In this document: positions 1-6,624 of the stretch, piece by piece
Layout of the letters: every line of letters starts with the position of its first letter
Numbering within the stretch: the first letter of the stretch is position 1
DNA from: Cyclobacteriaceae bacterium
Lineage (GTDB): Bacteria; Bacteroidota; Bacteroidia; Cytophagales; Cyclobacteriaceae
Direction of reading: 5' to 3'
NCBI GenBank assembly: GCA_029882725.1
Contig: JAOUKG010000143.1
Coordinates: 1 to 6,854, forward strand
Length of the DNA: 6,854 bases
Translations under genes and position numbers: made by a program
The notes under the pieces: generated by a model
What the model saw: the letters and a program-made list of their open reading frames with translations, nothing else
The model's database searches: none
Told to the model about the DNA's origin: nothing

Positions 1-230
1 ACAATTACAGTAAATATGAAAGGAGCCTGGATATCGATATGAAACTTATTCAACTCAATGAACAAGCTCTGGAAATTATGCTGTCAGAGTACACCAGTGG
101 CCTGAGGAAATTTGAAGATTTACTACTTCTGGAAAGCCAGCTTCTGTCCTTTAAAATCTCGGCAGAAAATGCAAGAGTAAACAAGCAAAAAGCAATTACA
201 ATGATTCAGTTTTTATCAGGTGTATATTAA
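1..230 (+). CDS. TolC/CusC-family outer-membrane efflux channel, C-terminal part (5' end outside window)
   Basis: The frame is open from base 3 to the TAA ending at 230, giving 75 residues with no stop, so the gene begins upstream of the window. The ATG at 39 is an internal Met, not a start. The segment is one long amphipathic helical stretch with the pattern EYTSG, then KFEDLLLLESQLL, then a polar helix ending in MIQFLSGVY. This resembles the last helical hairpin of TolC-type proteins, where a YxxG turn precedes a helix rich in Leu, Glu and Gln. In the family, three such subunits form the outer-membrane barrel and periplasmic tunnel of a tripartite pump. The next gene, a CusB-type adaptor, starts 20 nt after this stop, so the two are almost certainly in one operon and this channel is likely the CusC component of a metal-efflux system. 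The assignment rests on helix pattern and context, as the barrel part is not visible. Confidence 0.8.
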   Translation, partial: NYSKYERSLDIDMKLIQLNEQALEIMLSEYTSGLRKFEDLLLLESQLLSFKISAENARVNKQKAITMIQFLSGVY

Positions 231-250
231 CTATTGATATAGAAACAATT

Positions 251-2005
251 ATGAAAAATAATATAAATACTATTTTAAAGAACCTATTGAAATATGGCCC
301 ATATGCAGCGACTTTGTTGGTAGGGTTATTGGTAGGATGGATGATTTTCGGTGGAAACAATGCCAATAAGAATGTTGTTCAAACAGAAGAAGTAAACAAC
401 CATGAAGGTGAAATATGGACATGCAGTATGCATCCTCAAATTCGTCAGGATAAGCCGGGGAAGTGCCCGATTTGTGGTATGGATTTAATATTATTGGAGG
501 ATATGGATAACAGTTTGGGGGATTTTCAGGTTTCCCTTTCAGAAAATGCCAGGAAAATTGCCGATGTGAGTACAGTAAAAGCCATAAGACAGGAAGTAAG
601 TGGAGAGTTGTTCTTATCCGGTAAAATTACTACTGATGAAAGAAGTGTGGCTGAAATCTCATCACATGTCAAAGGTAGAATTGAAAAGCTTTATGTGAAT
701 TTTACAGGGCAAAAAGTGTATTCCGGCCAGGTGTTGGCAACGGTTTATTCTCCCGAGTTGGTATCGGCGCAGCAAGAACTCATACAATCAGCAGGATTGA
801 AAAATAGCCGCCCTGAATTTTACAATGCGGCGGTGCAAAAACTATTGTTGTGGAGATTATCGAAGAGCCAGATTAAAAAAATTGAAGATTCCGGCGAAGT
901 CCAGTATGCGGTACCTATCCTATCACCTATTGGAGGTACAGTTACTAAAAGAAAGATATCGCTGGGAGAACATGTAATGGAGGGAAGCGAAATGTTTGAA
1001 GTTTCCAATTTGAGTAAATTGTGGGTAGTTTTTGATGCTTATGAGTCGGATCTTACCTGGTTGAAAAAAGGTCAAAAAATTACTTTTTCAGTCAAATCTG
1101 TGCCAGGAAAAGAGTTTGCAGCCACAATTTCATTTATTGATCCGGTTTTAGACCCCCAAACCAGAGTGGCAGGGGTAAGAGCTGAAGTTGCAAACCCTGA
1201 TGGGTTATTGCGACCTGAAATGCTTATAAAGGGCAAGGTTAGTTTTTCTCCGGTTAATAAAACGGAATTGTTAGTGCCTGCAACTTCCATATTATGGACA
1301 GGTAAAAAGTCTGTTGTTTATGTGCGTGATCCCTTTAATGAGGGAGTATTTAGTTATCGTGAGGTTGTCACAGGTTCTCAGGTTGGTAATTCCTTTATCG
1401 TGTTATCGGGGTTAAGTGAGGGTGAAGAAATTGCTTCAAATGGTGTGTTTAAAATTGATGCGGCAGCTCAACTTCAAGGTAAAAAAAGTATGATGAATGA
1501 GGTTTTAATAGATTCGAACAAGGGATCGGTAGATGAAACAGTAGTTTTTCAGAATGTTTCTGAAAGTTTTTCTCAACAAATGAATGAGGTGGTTGATAAT
1601 TATCTACTTTTAAAAGATGATTTGGTGGCATCTGATAAAAATTCAGCAGCGAAACATAGTGAAAACCTTAAAAAGGCAATCGATGAGGTGAAAATGGAAA
1701 CACTTTCAGGAGCTTCACATGTTTTTTGGATGGATTTTTTGGCTATAGTAAACCCCATATTACAAGATTTGACCAAAGAGAATCCACTAATAATACAGAG
1801 ACAAAAGTTCTCAATTGTTTCTGAAGAACTTTATAAAATAGTAAAGGCCTTTCAAATCAATAATAAAAGATTATACTATCAGCATTGTCCAATGGCAAAT
1901 TCAGAGAAAGGCAGTTTTTGGCTTTCTTCAGAAATTGAAATAAAAAATCCATATTACGGAGAGGAAATGTTGACCTGTGGTAGTGTGACTGATAGCATTA
2001 AATGA
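251..2005 (+). CDS. cusB: CusB-type efflux RND periplasmic adaptor with heavy-metal-binding and DUF3347-like domains
   Basis: This is the membrane-fusion (adaptor) subunit of a heavy-metal RND pump. It joins an inner-membrane CusA-type antiporter to the TolC-type channel and hands metal to the pump. Residues about 15-35 form an N-terminal membrane anchor. Residues 56-79 are a heavy-metal-binding module with CSMHP (C58-P62) and CPICGM (C72-M77), in which Cys, Met and His are the likely ligands. Residues about 115-345 form the hairpin, barrel-sandwich and beta-barrel region: AEISSHVKGRIEKLYV and YAVPILSPIGGTVTKRKI are the two lipoyl-like halves, and LWVVFDAYESDLTWLKKGQ follows. The membrane-proximal domain runs to about 410. 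Residues about 435-578 match the DUF3347 type, with CPMA at 546-549, WLS at 557-559, NPYYG at 566-570, and M573 and C576-G577. The ATG at 251 is the first in frame and precedes the anchor; no clear ribosome-binding site is seen, which is normal for Bacteroidota. Cu(I)/Ag(I) is the likely substrate by family, but the exact metal cannot be read from sequence. Confidence 0.95.
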   Translation: MKNNINTILKNLLKYGPYAATLLVGLLVGWMIFGGNNANKNVVQTEEVNNHEGEIWTCSMHPQIRQDKPGKCPICGMDLILLEDMDNSLGDFQVSLSENARKIADVSTVKAIRQEVSGELFLSGKITTDERSVAEISSHVKGRIEKLYVNFTGQKVYSGQVLATVYSPELVSAQQELIQSAGLKNSRPEFYNAAVQKLLLWRLSKSQIKKIEDSGEVQYAVPILSPIGGTVTKRKISLGEHVMEGSEMFEVSNLSKLWVVFDAYESDLTWLKKGQKITFSVKSVPGKEFAATISFIDPVLDPQTRVAGVRAEVANPDGLLRPEMLIKGKVSFSPVNKTELLVPATSILWTGKKSVVYVRDPFNEGVFSYREVVTGSQVGNSFIVLSGLSEGEEIASNGVFKIDAAAQLQGKKSMMNEVLIDSNKGSVDETVVFQNVSESFSQQMNEVVDNYLLLKDDLVASDKNSAAKHSENLKKAIDEVKMETLSGASHVFWMDFLAIVNPILQDLTKENPLIIQRQKFSIVSEELYKIVKAFQINNKRLYYQHCPMANSEKGSFWLSSEIEIKNPYYGEEMLTCGSVTDSIK

Positions 2006-2039
2006 GTAAATGAATTTTCTAATATAATAAATCGAAGCA

Positions 2040-2285
2040 ATGAAAAATGTAGTATTTAAAACGTTAAAATTAGCGATGTTGTCTTTAGTAATGTTGCTTT
2101 TTGTTGTAGCCTGTGGACCAAAAAATGCTGGTGAAAGCGAAGATAACCATTATCGCGATGAGAATGCGGTAGAAAAAAACCAGGCAGCCTACAGTTGCCC
2201 GATGCACCCTGAGGAAAAAGGTGTTGAAGGGGATAAATGTTCTGTTTGTGGAATGGCTTTAGAGCCCGTTGCTGGTAATGAATAG
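2040..2285 (+). CDS. Small lipoprotein with a heavy-metal-binding (CPMHP...CSVCGM) domain
   Basis: The 81-residue protein has a charged start (MKNVVFKTLK), a hydrophobic core and a lipobox VVAC, so cleavage before C25 and lipid attachment are expected. The residues after Cys are Gly and Pro, with no Asp at +2. An acidic, polar linker (about 27-50) leads to one heavy-metal-binding module: YSCPMHP at 51-57 and CSVCGM at 67-72. Its two Cys-containing motifs have the same spacing as in the adjacent CusB adaptor (13 residues between the first Cys of each). It lies 34 bp downstream of that gene on the same strand and is very likely the last gene of the efflux operon. A reasonable role is a periplasmic or outer-membrane-tethered metal sponge or chaperone feeding the adaptor, but this is inferred from the domain and position. 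It is not a typical CusF, which has a beta-barrel with different ligands. The family is usually annotated only as heavy metal-binding domain-containing protein. Confidence 0.9.
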   Translation: MKNVVFKTLKLAMLSLVMLLFVVACGPKNAGESEDNHYRDENAVEKNQAAYSCPMHPEEKGVEGDKCSVCGMALEPVAGNE

Positions 2286-2295
2286 AGGTAGGTTC

Positions 2296-2416
2296 GTGGG
2301 ATGTTGGGTATACGATTGGATCACGTAGAGACACACGGCCGTGCGTCTCTACGTGATCCAAGACCCATACGGCCCATACGTGATCCATACAACCCACGTG
2401 GATCCCTACGTAATCG
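2296..2416. repeat. Degenerate flanking copies around the palindrome
   Basis: The 11-mer TACGTGATCCA occurs directly at 2350-2360 and 2377-2387, and inverted at 2317-2327 (TGGATCACGTA). Related, weaker pieces are ACGTGGATCC (2396-2405) and TACGTAATCG (2407-2416). On the left, TCGTGGGATGTTGGGTAT looks like a degraded inverted counterpart of the right flank. The whole segment therefore reads as one palindrome with decayed or partly duplicated arms. Open frames crossing it on either strand are translations of repeat, not genes. Confidence 0.6.
2316..2361. repeat. 46-bp near-perfect palindrome, REP-like element
   Basis: Two 23-base arms meet at CGGCCG (centre between 2338 and 2339). All 23 base pairs match except 2333/2344, which is A opposite C (G-U if read on the other strand). 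The core GTAGAGAC...GTCTCTAC with a CACGGCCGTG-like centre resembles an interspersed palindrome that I recall from many Bacteroidota and Cyanobacteria intergenic regions. It begins 30 bp after the lipoprotein stop and lies between two convergent genes, so as RNA it would fold into a very stable hairpin from either strand. It may end transcription or protect 3' ends. No T-tract follows, so it is not a canonical intrinsic terminator. Confidence 0.85.
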
Positions 2417-2439
2417 AATTGGGGCACAATCATTCCACA

Positions 2440-2778
2440 TCAAATTACCCTTACCAATAGACTCAGTCTTCTATATTGGATATATTCTTTTAATTTATTT
2501 CTTAATTTTTGAATACAGTCCAGTAACTCATCTGTTGTTTTAATTTTTCTTTCGTGAGCTTTTGCTACTACCAGTGCCTGGAGGTGATTGGATAATTTAA
2601 GGGCATTTTCAACATATTCAATATGCAGGGTAGGAGAGGTAGTTAAGGTAATTGTGATCAATTCCCCGGAAATTCTGTAAATGAGTCCTCTCAATTCTGT
2701 AAATAAATCTTTACATAGCTCATCTTTTTTTTGCATCTCCTCTAATTTTTGGAGAACTGATTCACTTAAATAGTACAT
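2440..2778 (-). CDS. Hypothetical helical protein, 112 aa
   Basis: I do not recognise this protein. It runs from the ATG at 2778 to a TGA at 2440. The first part (about residues 4-30) is a charged amphipathic helix with LQKLEEMQKKDELCKDL. A short, more beta-like stretch ISGELITITLTTSPTLHI (about 36-53) follows. Two further helices come next, ENALKLSNHLQALVVAKAHERK (about 57-78) and a Lys-rich one containing TDELLDCIQKLRNKLKEYIQYRR (about 81-104). There is no signal peptide, membrane segment or catalytic motif. The helical layout recalls small four-helix-bundle proteins, but the SIPSNIAEG-like motif of the 23S intervening-sequence family is absent. Codon use is like its neighbours and the hydrophobic/charged periodicity is protein-like, so I regard it as a probable gene. 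No ribosome-binding site or -7 box was found upstream. It is convergent with the metal operon and about 380 bp from the next - strand gene, so it appears to stand alone. Confidence 0.55.
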   Translation of the reverse strand: MYYLSESVLQKLEEMQKKDELCKDLFTELRGLIYRISGELITITLTTSPTLHIEYVENALKLSNHLQALVVAKAHERKIKTTDELLDCIQKLRNKLKEYIQYRRLSLLVRVI

Positions 2779-3160
2779 AAAACTGGCTTTTTGGTTTAAA
2801 GAATTATTGAGTAAATAATTAATAATATTAATTAAATTATTAAATAGCCGCTTATAAACTGATTATTATAATTAATACAATAAAAAATATTATAAATCAA
2901 TAATCATAGTCTTGTATGTTATGTATAAATTACAGATTCGATAAATTAAAATTACGTTATGCTTGTTTGAACTTTGATTTAGGGATTTTAAGGCTTATAG
3001 ATTTATTTTTTTGTTAATAAAAAACAAATACAAAAAAATGAATTGGGGTGAGGTAGAGCTTTACAAGTCCGTTAAAGAACATTCAGTTTATATCAGTGTA
3101 AACCCACTTTGATCCTTCTACTAAGAATACCCGGATGAAATTATGTTTTAAAAGTTTCTT
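2779..3160. other. AT-rich intergenic region without a convincing gene
   Basis: This 382-bp stretch separates the DUF819 gene from the 112-aa hypothetical gene, both on the - strand. Its left part is almost pure A/T and includes the perfect inverted repeat at 2816-2834 (9-bp arms, one central base), which could easily arise by chance in such sequence. A 24-codon frame (3038-3112, +, beginning MNWGEVELYKS) is the only noticeable small reading frame; it lacks a ribosome-binding site and a promoter box and cannot be supported as a gene. No TAnnTTTG box was seen on either strand, and no tRNA or strong G/C-rich terminator hairpin. Confidence 0.6.
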
Positions 3161-4285
3161 TTATAAGAGATATTCCAAAAAACCAGCGACTGCAAGCCCT
3201 AAATAATTGCCGAGAATATATCCAAAAAGACCGAGTGTAATTCCATAAATAATTAACTCCCTATTCCCAATGGCTTTTGCAATAGGAGCAATAAAGGCTG
3301 GGCCATACAAGGCAGCAGTGGAACTGATGATCAAGGTATCGACATCTGTTTTTGTGAAATAAGCCAGAAGATAATGTAAGAGTATAGTCCCGAGAAACAC
3401 AGATACAGTAAGTAAATAGACCCCCGATCCTTCAGAAAAAAATTTCTCTAAATCTATTTGGCAACCTATACCAAATGAAAATACCAGAAGTAGATAATCT
3501 GCTGTGTCAAACTTCAATAAGGTTTTCTTTACCGGATTCCATTGGGCGAGCAAAAACGAAAAGGTAGTGAGGCTAATTAAAAAAAAAGGCACATTCATTT
3601 TATCGAAAAGTAAACTGACAAATAAAAATGAAAGTCCCAATGCAGAGCCCGCCCAAAAGAAATTTAGGGCTATGTTTTTTATCTTAATAGTCAGGTTTGG
3701 TTGAATTTTATCGGTTTCTTTATTTTCGAAAGAAATACCCAAGGGCACATAATTTCGAAGAAAAAGGGATAAAAAAGGCTTGATTACTGTTAACAATAAT
3801 AAAAAATAGATTCCCCCAAACACAATGTCAGCTGTATTTAGAATAACAATGGTTTCATTGGGCACCCCCAGGGCTAAACCAATAGCATTCATATTGGGAG
3901 TTCCCCCTACATAGATTCCCGTGAGCATTCCCATGATGTCGGCTCCGAAGGCGACCTTCTTTCCATAGGTAAACCAAACGATAAGTGTTACAATAAAAAG
4001 GCTTGCAATGCCTAGAAAAAAAGACTTCAATGCAGGCTTTAAGAGGGTTCTAAATCGATCTAAATGGCTATCAAGCACCAACAAACTTATTGATAATGCA
4101 ATACTGATTCCACTAACTTCCTGTACCAAAGGTATTGGAAGTTTAAAAGGTAGGAAGGAAAGTAGAATCCCGGCAAGGTAGGCCAATGCCACCGGACTGA
4201 TCACCTTTACCAGGGCTGTATTTTCAATTTTCTTTAATGCCAAAGGCACTGATACCAACAAAAGTAAGGTGACCACAGCATTCAT
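3161..4285 (-). CDS. DUF819 (YjcL-like) family multi-pass membrane protein
   Basis: The 374-residue protein is strongly hydrophobic with about 10 predicted membrane spans, for example near residues 27-46, 50-71, 88-106, 145-168, 203-227, 288-310 and 344-370. Family marks of DUF819 are visible: GIYVGGTPNMNAIGLALG (123-140), a re-entrant-like Gly/Asn loop, and a C-terminal repeat-like half with STAALYGPAFIAPIAKAIG (322-340) followed by GITLGLFGYILGNYLGL (348-364). The two similar Gly-rich halves suggest an inverted-repeat secondary transporter architecture. The substrate is not established and I do not assign one. Length is close to the family norm (about 370-420). The ATG at 4285 is the first possible start, because an in-frame stop lies eight codons upstream with no intervening ATG. 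It lies 76 bp downstream of uup on the same strand with no promoter box seen between, so cotranscription is plausible. No clear terminator follows the stop. Confidence 0.88.
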   Translation of the reverse strand: MNAVVTLLLLVSVPLALKKIENTALVKVISPVALAYLAGILLSFLPFKLPIPLVQEVSGISIALSISLLVLDSHLDRFRTLLKPALKSFFLGIASLFIVTLIVWFTYGKKVAFGADIMGMLTGIYVGGTPNMNAIGLALGVPNETIVILNTADIVFGGIYFLLLLTVIKPFLSLFLRNYVPLGISFENKETDKIQPNLTIKIKNIALNFFWAGSALGLSFLFVSLLFDKMNVPFFLISLTTFSFLLAQWNPVKKTLLKFDTADYLLLVFSFGIGCQIDLEKFFSEGSGVYLLTVSVFLGTILLHYLLAYFTKTDVDTLIISSTAALYGPAFIAPIAKAIGNRELIIYGITLGLFGYILGNYLGLAVAGFLEYLL

Positions 4286-4342
4286 AAGGGACTGTTTTTT
4301 GTAATATTATTTATTTTTTTGATTAATTCCTCAATCCCCATT

Positions 4343-4377
4343 ATCAATTATCAATTATAAATTATCCATTATCATTT
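4343..4377. repeat. Heptanucleotide tandem repeat across the uup stop codon
   Basis: Five consecutive 7-bp units read on the + strand as ATCAATT, ATCAATT, ATAAATT, ATCCATT and ATCATTT. A degraded unit (CCCCATT) precedes them at 4336-4342. The array begins in the uup-DUF819 gap and extends through the uup stop (4362-4364) into its last codons. Read in the uup direction, the AATTGAT unit repeated three times contains stop codons in all three frames, so it closes any entering frame. Confidence 0.75.
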
Positions 4378-6254
4378 AATTCCAACCACCTTATTTCTTT
4401 TTCGTCAATGGACTTTCCAATTTCCCCAATTCTTTTACTCAGTTTTTCAATCTCAGCATGATCATCGTTTCCCTTGTTAAGTTCTTCAATGGCTGTATTT
4501 CTTTCCACTTCCAACGCAGCAATTTCTTTCTCTAATTTTTCTAATTCCTGCTGTTCCTTGTAACTGATTTTTTTTGTCTTTTTTACCTCAACCTCAACCT
4601 CAACCTTTACTTTGACGGGTGCTTTTTTTTCAACCAATTTTTCATTTTCGGCTTTTTGTGATTCTTCTTCTGCTTTTTTGGCTCTGTAATCTGTAAAATT
4701 GCCAGGAAAACTTCTTATTTCATGGTTTCCTTCAAAAACAAAAAGGTGATCAGTAATTCTATCCATGAAATATCTGTCGTGAGAAACCATTAAAATACAT
4801 CCCGGAAAAGTTTCGAGATAATCTTCCAATGTATTCAATGTCATCAGATCCAGATCGTTGGTAGGTTCATCCAAAATCAGAAAATTAGGGTTGCCCATAA
4901 GGACCTTTAATAACTGGAGCCTTCTTTTTTCACCTCCACTGAATTTATCCACAAAGTCATATTGTTGGGAAGGGGGAAATCCGAATTTTTGTAACAGTTG
5001 CGATGCACTTATCTGGGATCCATCGCCCATTTCGATAAAATCGGCAATTTCCCTGATGATGTCGATAGCCTTTTGGCCTTCTTTATAGACGAGTTCTCCC
5101 TGGGTGTAGTAACCAAATTTGGTATTGTGCCCATAATCAATTGTCCCACTATCCGGGGGCACAAGATTCATGATAATATTCAGAAACGTAGATTTTCCAA
5201 CACCATTTTTACCAATAATTCCTATTCTGTCTCCTCTCTTAAACATATAAGAAAAGGATTCAAACAATTTATTGTTGGGGAATGATTTTGATATTTTTTC
5301 CAGCTCAAGAATTTTTTTACCACTTCTTGCAGTTTTTAAATCAATTTCAATGGCTTGCGCTTTTTGGTGCCCCTGTGCCTTGTCTTTTATATCGTAAAAA
5401 GCTTCTACCCTGTATTTTGCCTTAGTACCCCTTGCCCTGGGTTGTCTTCTCATCCATTCCAGCTCTTTTCTTAGAAGATTTTTTGCTTTGTCAACAACAG
5501 TTCTTTCTACCTCCTCTCTTTCTGCTTTCTTTTCCAGGAAATTGGCATAGTTTCCACGGTAAGTGAATATGGTTTGTCTATCAATTTCAAAAATGACATT
5601 GGTTATAGAATCCAGGAAATACCTATCGTGAGTAACCAACAAAAGCGTCATTTTTTGGGAAGAAATATATTGTTCCAACCACTCGATACTATCCAGATCC
5701 AAATGGTTGGTAGGTTCATCCAAAATCATGAAATCCGGTTTTTCAATCAGAATTCTAGCCAAAGCCACCCTTTTTTTCTGTCCCCCGGAAAGTGAATCCG
5801 TTAGTTGGTCTAAATCATGAATATGAAGTTTTCCCAGTATCTGTTTGATTTGTGAATCAAGGTCCCAGGCTTGCAGGCTGTCCATTTCAGCCAGAGTATC
5901 AGTAAGCAAGTCAGGATCAGTATCCTCATCCATATGTTGCATCAGTTTTTCATACCTTTTTACCAGATTTAATTTAGGATCATCACCGGAAAGGATGTAT
6001 TCAATAATGGTTTCATTTGATTCAAAGGTGGGATTCTGTGATAAATGGGCCACACGAATACCTTTTCGGAAGCTGAAATTGCCAGAATCAGGCTTAATGA
6101 GGCCTGAAATTATTTTAAGGAGAGTAGTCTTTCCACTTCCATTTATTCCAACCAAGGCCACTTTTTCTCCCTGATCCACACCAAAACTCACCTTGTTAAG
6201 GATTTCCCTGTCCCCAAAACTTTTGGACACCTGGTCTACTGACAAATAATTCAT
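4362..6254 (-). CDS. uup: ABC-F family ATPase Uup
   Basis: This is a soluble ATPase with two ABC domains and no membrane spans. ABC-F proteins bind the ribosome near the E site and influence the P-site tRNA; Uup has also been linked to genome stability and transposon precise excision. The first domain has Walker A GINGSGKTT (36-44), signature LSGGQ (155-159), Walker B FMILDE (175-180) and switch His H209. The P-site tRNA-interacting linker spans about 236-305 and includes KELEWMRRQPRARGTKAKYR. The second domain has Walker A GKNGVGKST (348-356), signature FSGGE (438-442), Walker B FLILDE (458-463) and H492. Both catalytic Glu residues (E180, E463) are present. The C-terminal extension, from about 520, has a charged linker and a coiled coil beginning ISYKEQQELEKLEKEIAALE, which is the Uup-specific DNA-binding tail and separates it from EttA, YbiT and YheS. 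The length of 630 is close to E. coli Uup (635). The ATG at 6254 fits the family start. A -7 box lies 4 nt upstream. Confidence 0.95.
   Translation of the reverse strand: MNYLSVDQVSKSFGDREILNKVSFGVDQGEKVALVGINGSGKTTLLKIISGLIKPDSGNFSFRKGIRVAHLSQNPTFESNETIIEYILSGDDPKLNLVKRYEKLMQHMDEDTDPDLLTDTLAEMDSLQAWDLDSQIKQILGKLHIHDLDQLTDSLSGGQKKRVALARILIEKPDFMILDEPTNHLDLDSIEWLEQYISSQKMTLLLVTHDRYFLDSITNVIFEIDRQTIFTYRGNYANFLEKKAEREEVERTVVDKAKNLLRKELEWMRRQPRARGTKAKYRVEAFYDIKDKAQGHQKAQAIEIDLKTARSGKKILELEKISKSFPNNKLFESFSYMFKRGDRIGIIGKNGVGKSTFLNIIMNLVPPDSGTIDYGHNTKFGYYTQGELVYKEGQKAIDIIREIADFIEMGDGSQISASQLLQKFGFPPSQQYDFVDKFSGGEKRRLQLLKVLMGNPNFLILDEPTNDLDLMTLNTLEDYLETFPGCILMVSHDRYFMDRITDHLFVFEGNHEIRSFPGNFTDYRAKKAEEESQKAENEKLVEKKAPVKVKVEVEVEVKKTKKISYKEQQELEKLEKEIAALEVERNTAIEELNKGNDDHAEIEKLSKRIGEIGKSIDEKEIRWLELNDNG
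4585..4606. repeat. In-frame hexamer microsatellite in the uup linker
   Basis: On the + strand, ACCTCA occurs three times in a row (4585-4602), followed by ACCT. In the uup reading direction the unit GTTGAG encodes Val-Glu, giving the alternating VKVKVEVEVEVKK run at residues 547-559, between the second ABC domain and the coiled-coil tail. Copy changes would add or remove Val-Glu pairs without shifting the frame. Confidence 0.75.
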
Positions 6255-6258
6255 GGTG

Positions 6259-6266
6259 CAAAGTTA
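6259..6266 (-). promoter_or_regulatory. Bacteroidota-type -7 box (TAACTTTG) for uup
   Basis: On the - strand, TAACTTTG matches the TAnnTTTG consensus of the primary sigma factor in Bacteroidota exactly. Only four bases (CACC) separate it from the uup ATG, so transcription would start at or next to the start codon and the mRNA would be leaderless or nearly so. No TTG/TTTG -33 element is seen 17-23 bp upstream, so the call rests on the -7 box alone. Confidence 0.6.
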
Positions 6267-6414
6267 AGAAAATTCAGCATCACTCATTATTAATTTAAGT
6301 GTTTAATAAACGGCTGGTTAATGCTGCTTTTTGTAACTTGAAACGGGGAGGGGAAGATGCTATGTCCCTAAAAAATTTTCCTCATATCCCAAAATTTTAG
6401 TCTCTTTAACCGAG

Positions 6415-6432
6415 AAAATAAACGTTTATTTT
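6415..6432. repeat. 18-bp perfect palindrome (AAAATAAACGTTTATTTT)
   Basis: Nine-base arms match completely around AACGTT, and a T-run continues to 6434 on the + strand. It is 161 bp from the uup ATG. It could be a regulator-binding site or a weak terminator hairpin, but the stem has only two C-G pairs next to the centre and the sequence is AT-rich, so function is uncertain. Confidence 0.45.
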
Positions 6433-6480
6433 TTGTTTCTGCTTATGTTTTAATTCAGTTTAAATAAAAGAAAAATAGCT

Positions 6481-6509
6481 CCCTTTTCCCTCGAGGAAGA
6501 GGAGAAGGG
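6481..6509. repeat. G/C-rich stem-loop CCCTTTTCC / GGAGAAGGG
   Basis: A 9-bp stem (6481-6489 with 6501-6509, one G-T pair) encloses an 11-base loop containing CTCGAG. After a 5-base gap (TGCGG) comes TTTTTG, so a weak + strand terminator is possible. Polypyrimidine/polypurine stem-loops of this kind recur between genes in Bacteroidota and Cyanobacteria, so an interspersed repeat is the more likely reading. Confidence 0.5.
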
Positions 6510-6624
6510 TGCGGTTTTTGTTTGCCCCGTCCTAAAATTGGTTAACAAAAATCGATCAATCAATAAGGACAAAACCAAGAAAAAAAGTTGAAATATTTTG
6601 GCAAATAAATCCAGAATTCCTCCT

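Noticed and set aside
2056..2433. 125-codon - strand frame and an 80-codon + strand frame (2301-2543) over the palindrome
   Set aside because: Both translate the repeat region; the first is antisense to the lipoprotein gene, the second runs antisense into the 112-aa gene.
2440..2778. Avd-like accessory protein of a diversity-generating retroelement
   Set aside because: Size and helical content would allow it, but there is no reverse transcriptase or template/variable repeat pair in the window and the sequence lacks the usual four-helix-bundle family motif.
2816..2834. AT-only perfect inverted repeat as a regulatory site
   Set aside because: In nearly pure A/T sequence such symmetry is expected by chance; no promoter box nearby.
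3038..3112. 24-codon + strand frame MNWGEVELYKSV...
   Set aside because: Too short to judge, no ribosome-binding site or promoter box, no recognisable family; could be a remnant but nothing supports it.
3136..3166. Intrinsic terminator after the DUF819 gene
   Set aside because: Only a 5-bp A/T-type stem (AAAAG-AAA-CTTTT on the - strand) is present, too weak to call.
4321..4380. CRISPR-like array in the repeated ATTATCAATT stretch
   Set aside because: The units are 7 bp and directly adjacent with no spacers; it is a simple tandem repeat.
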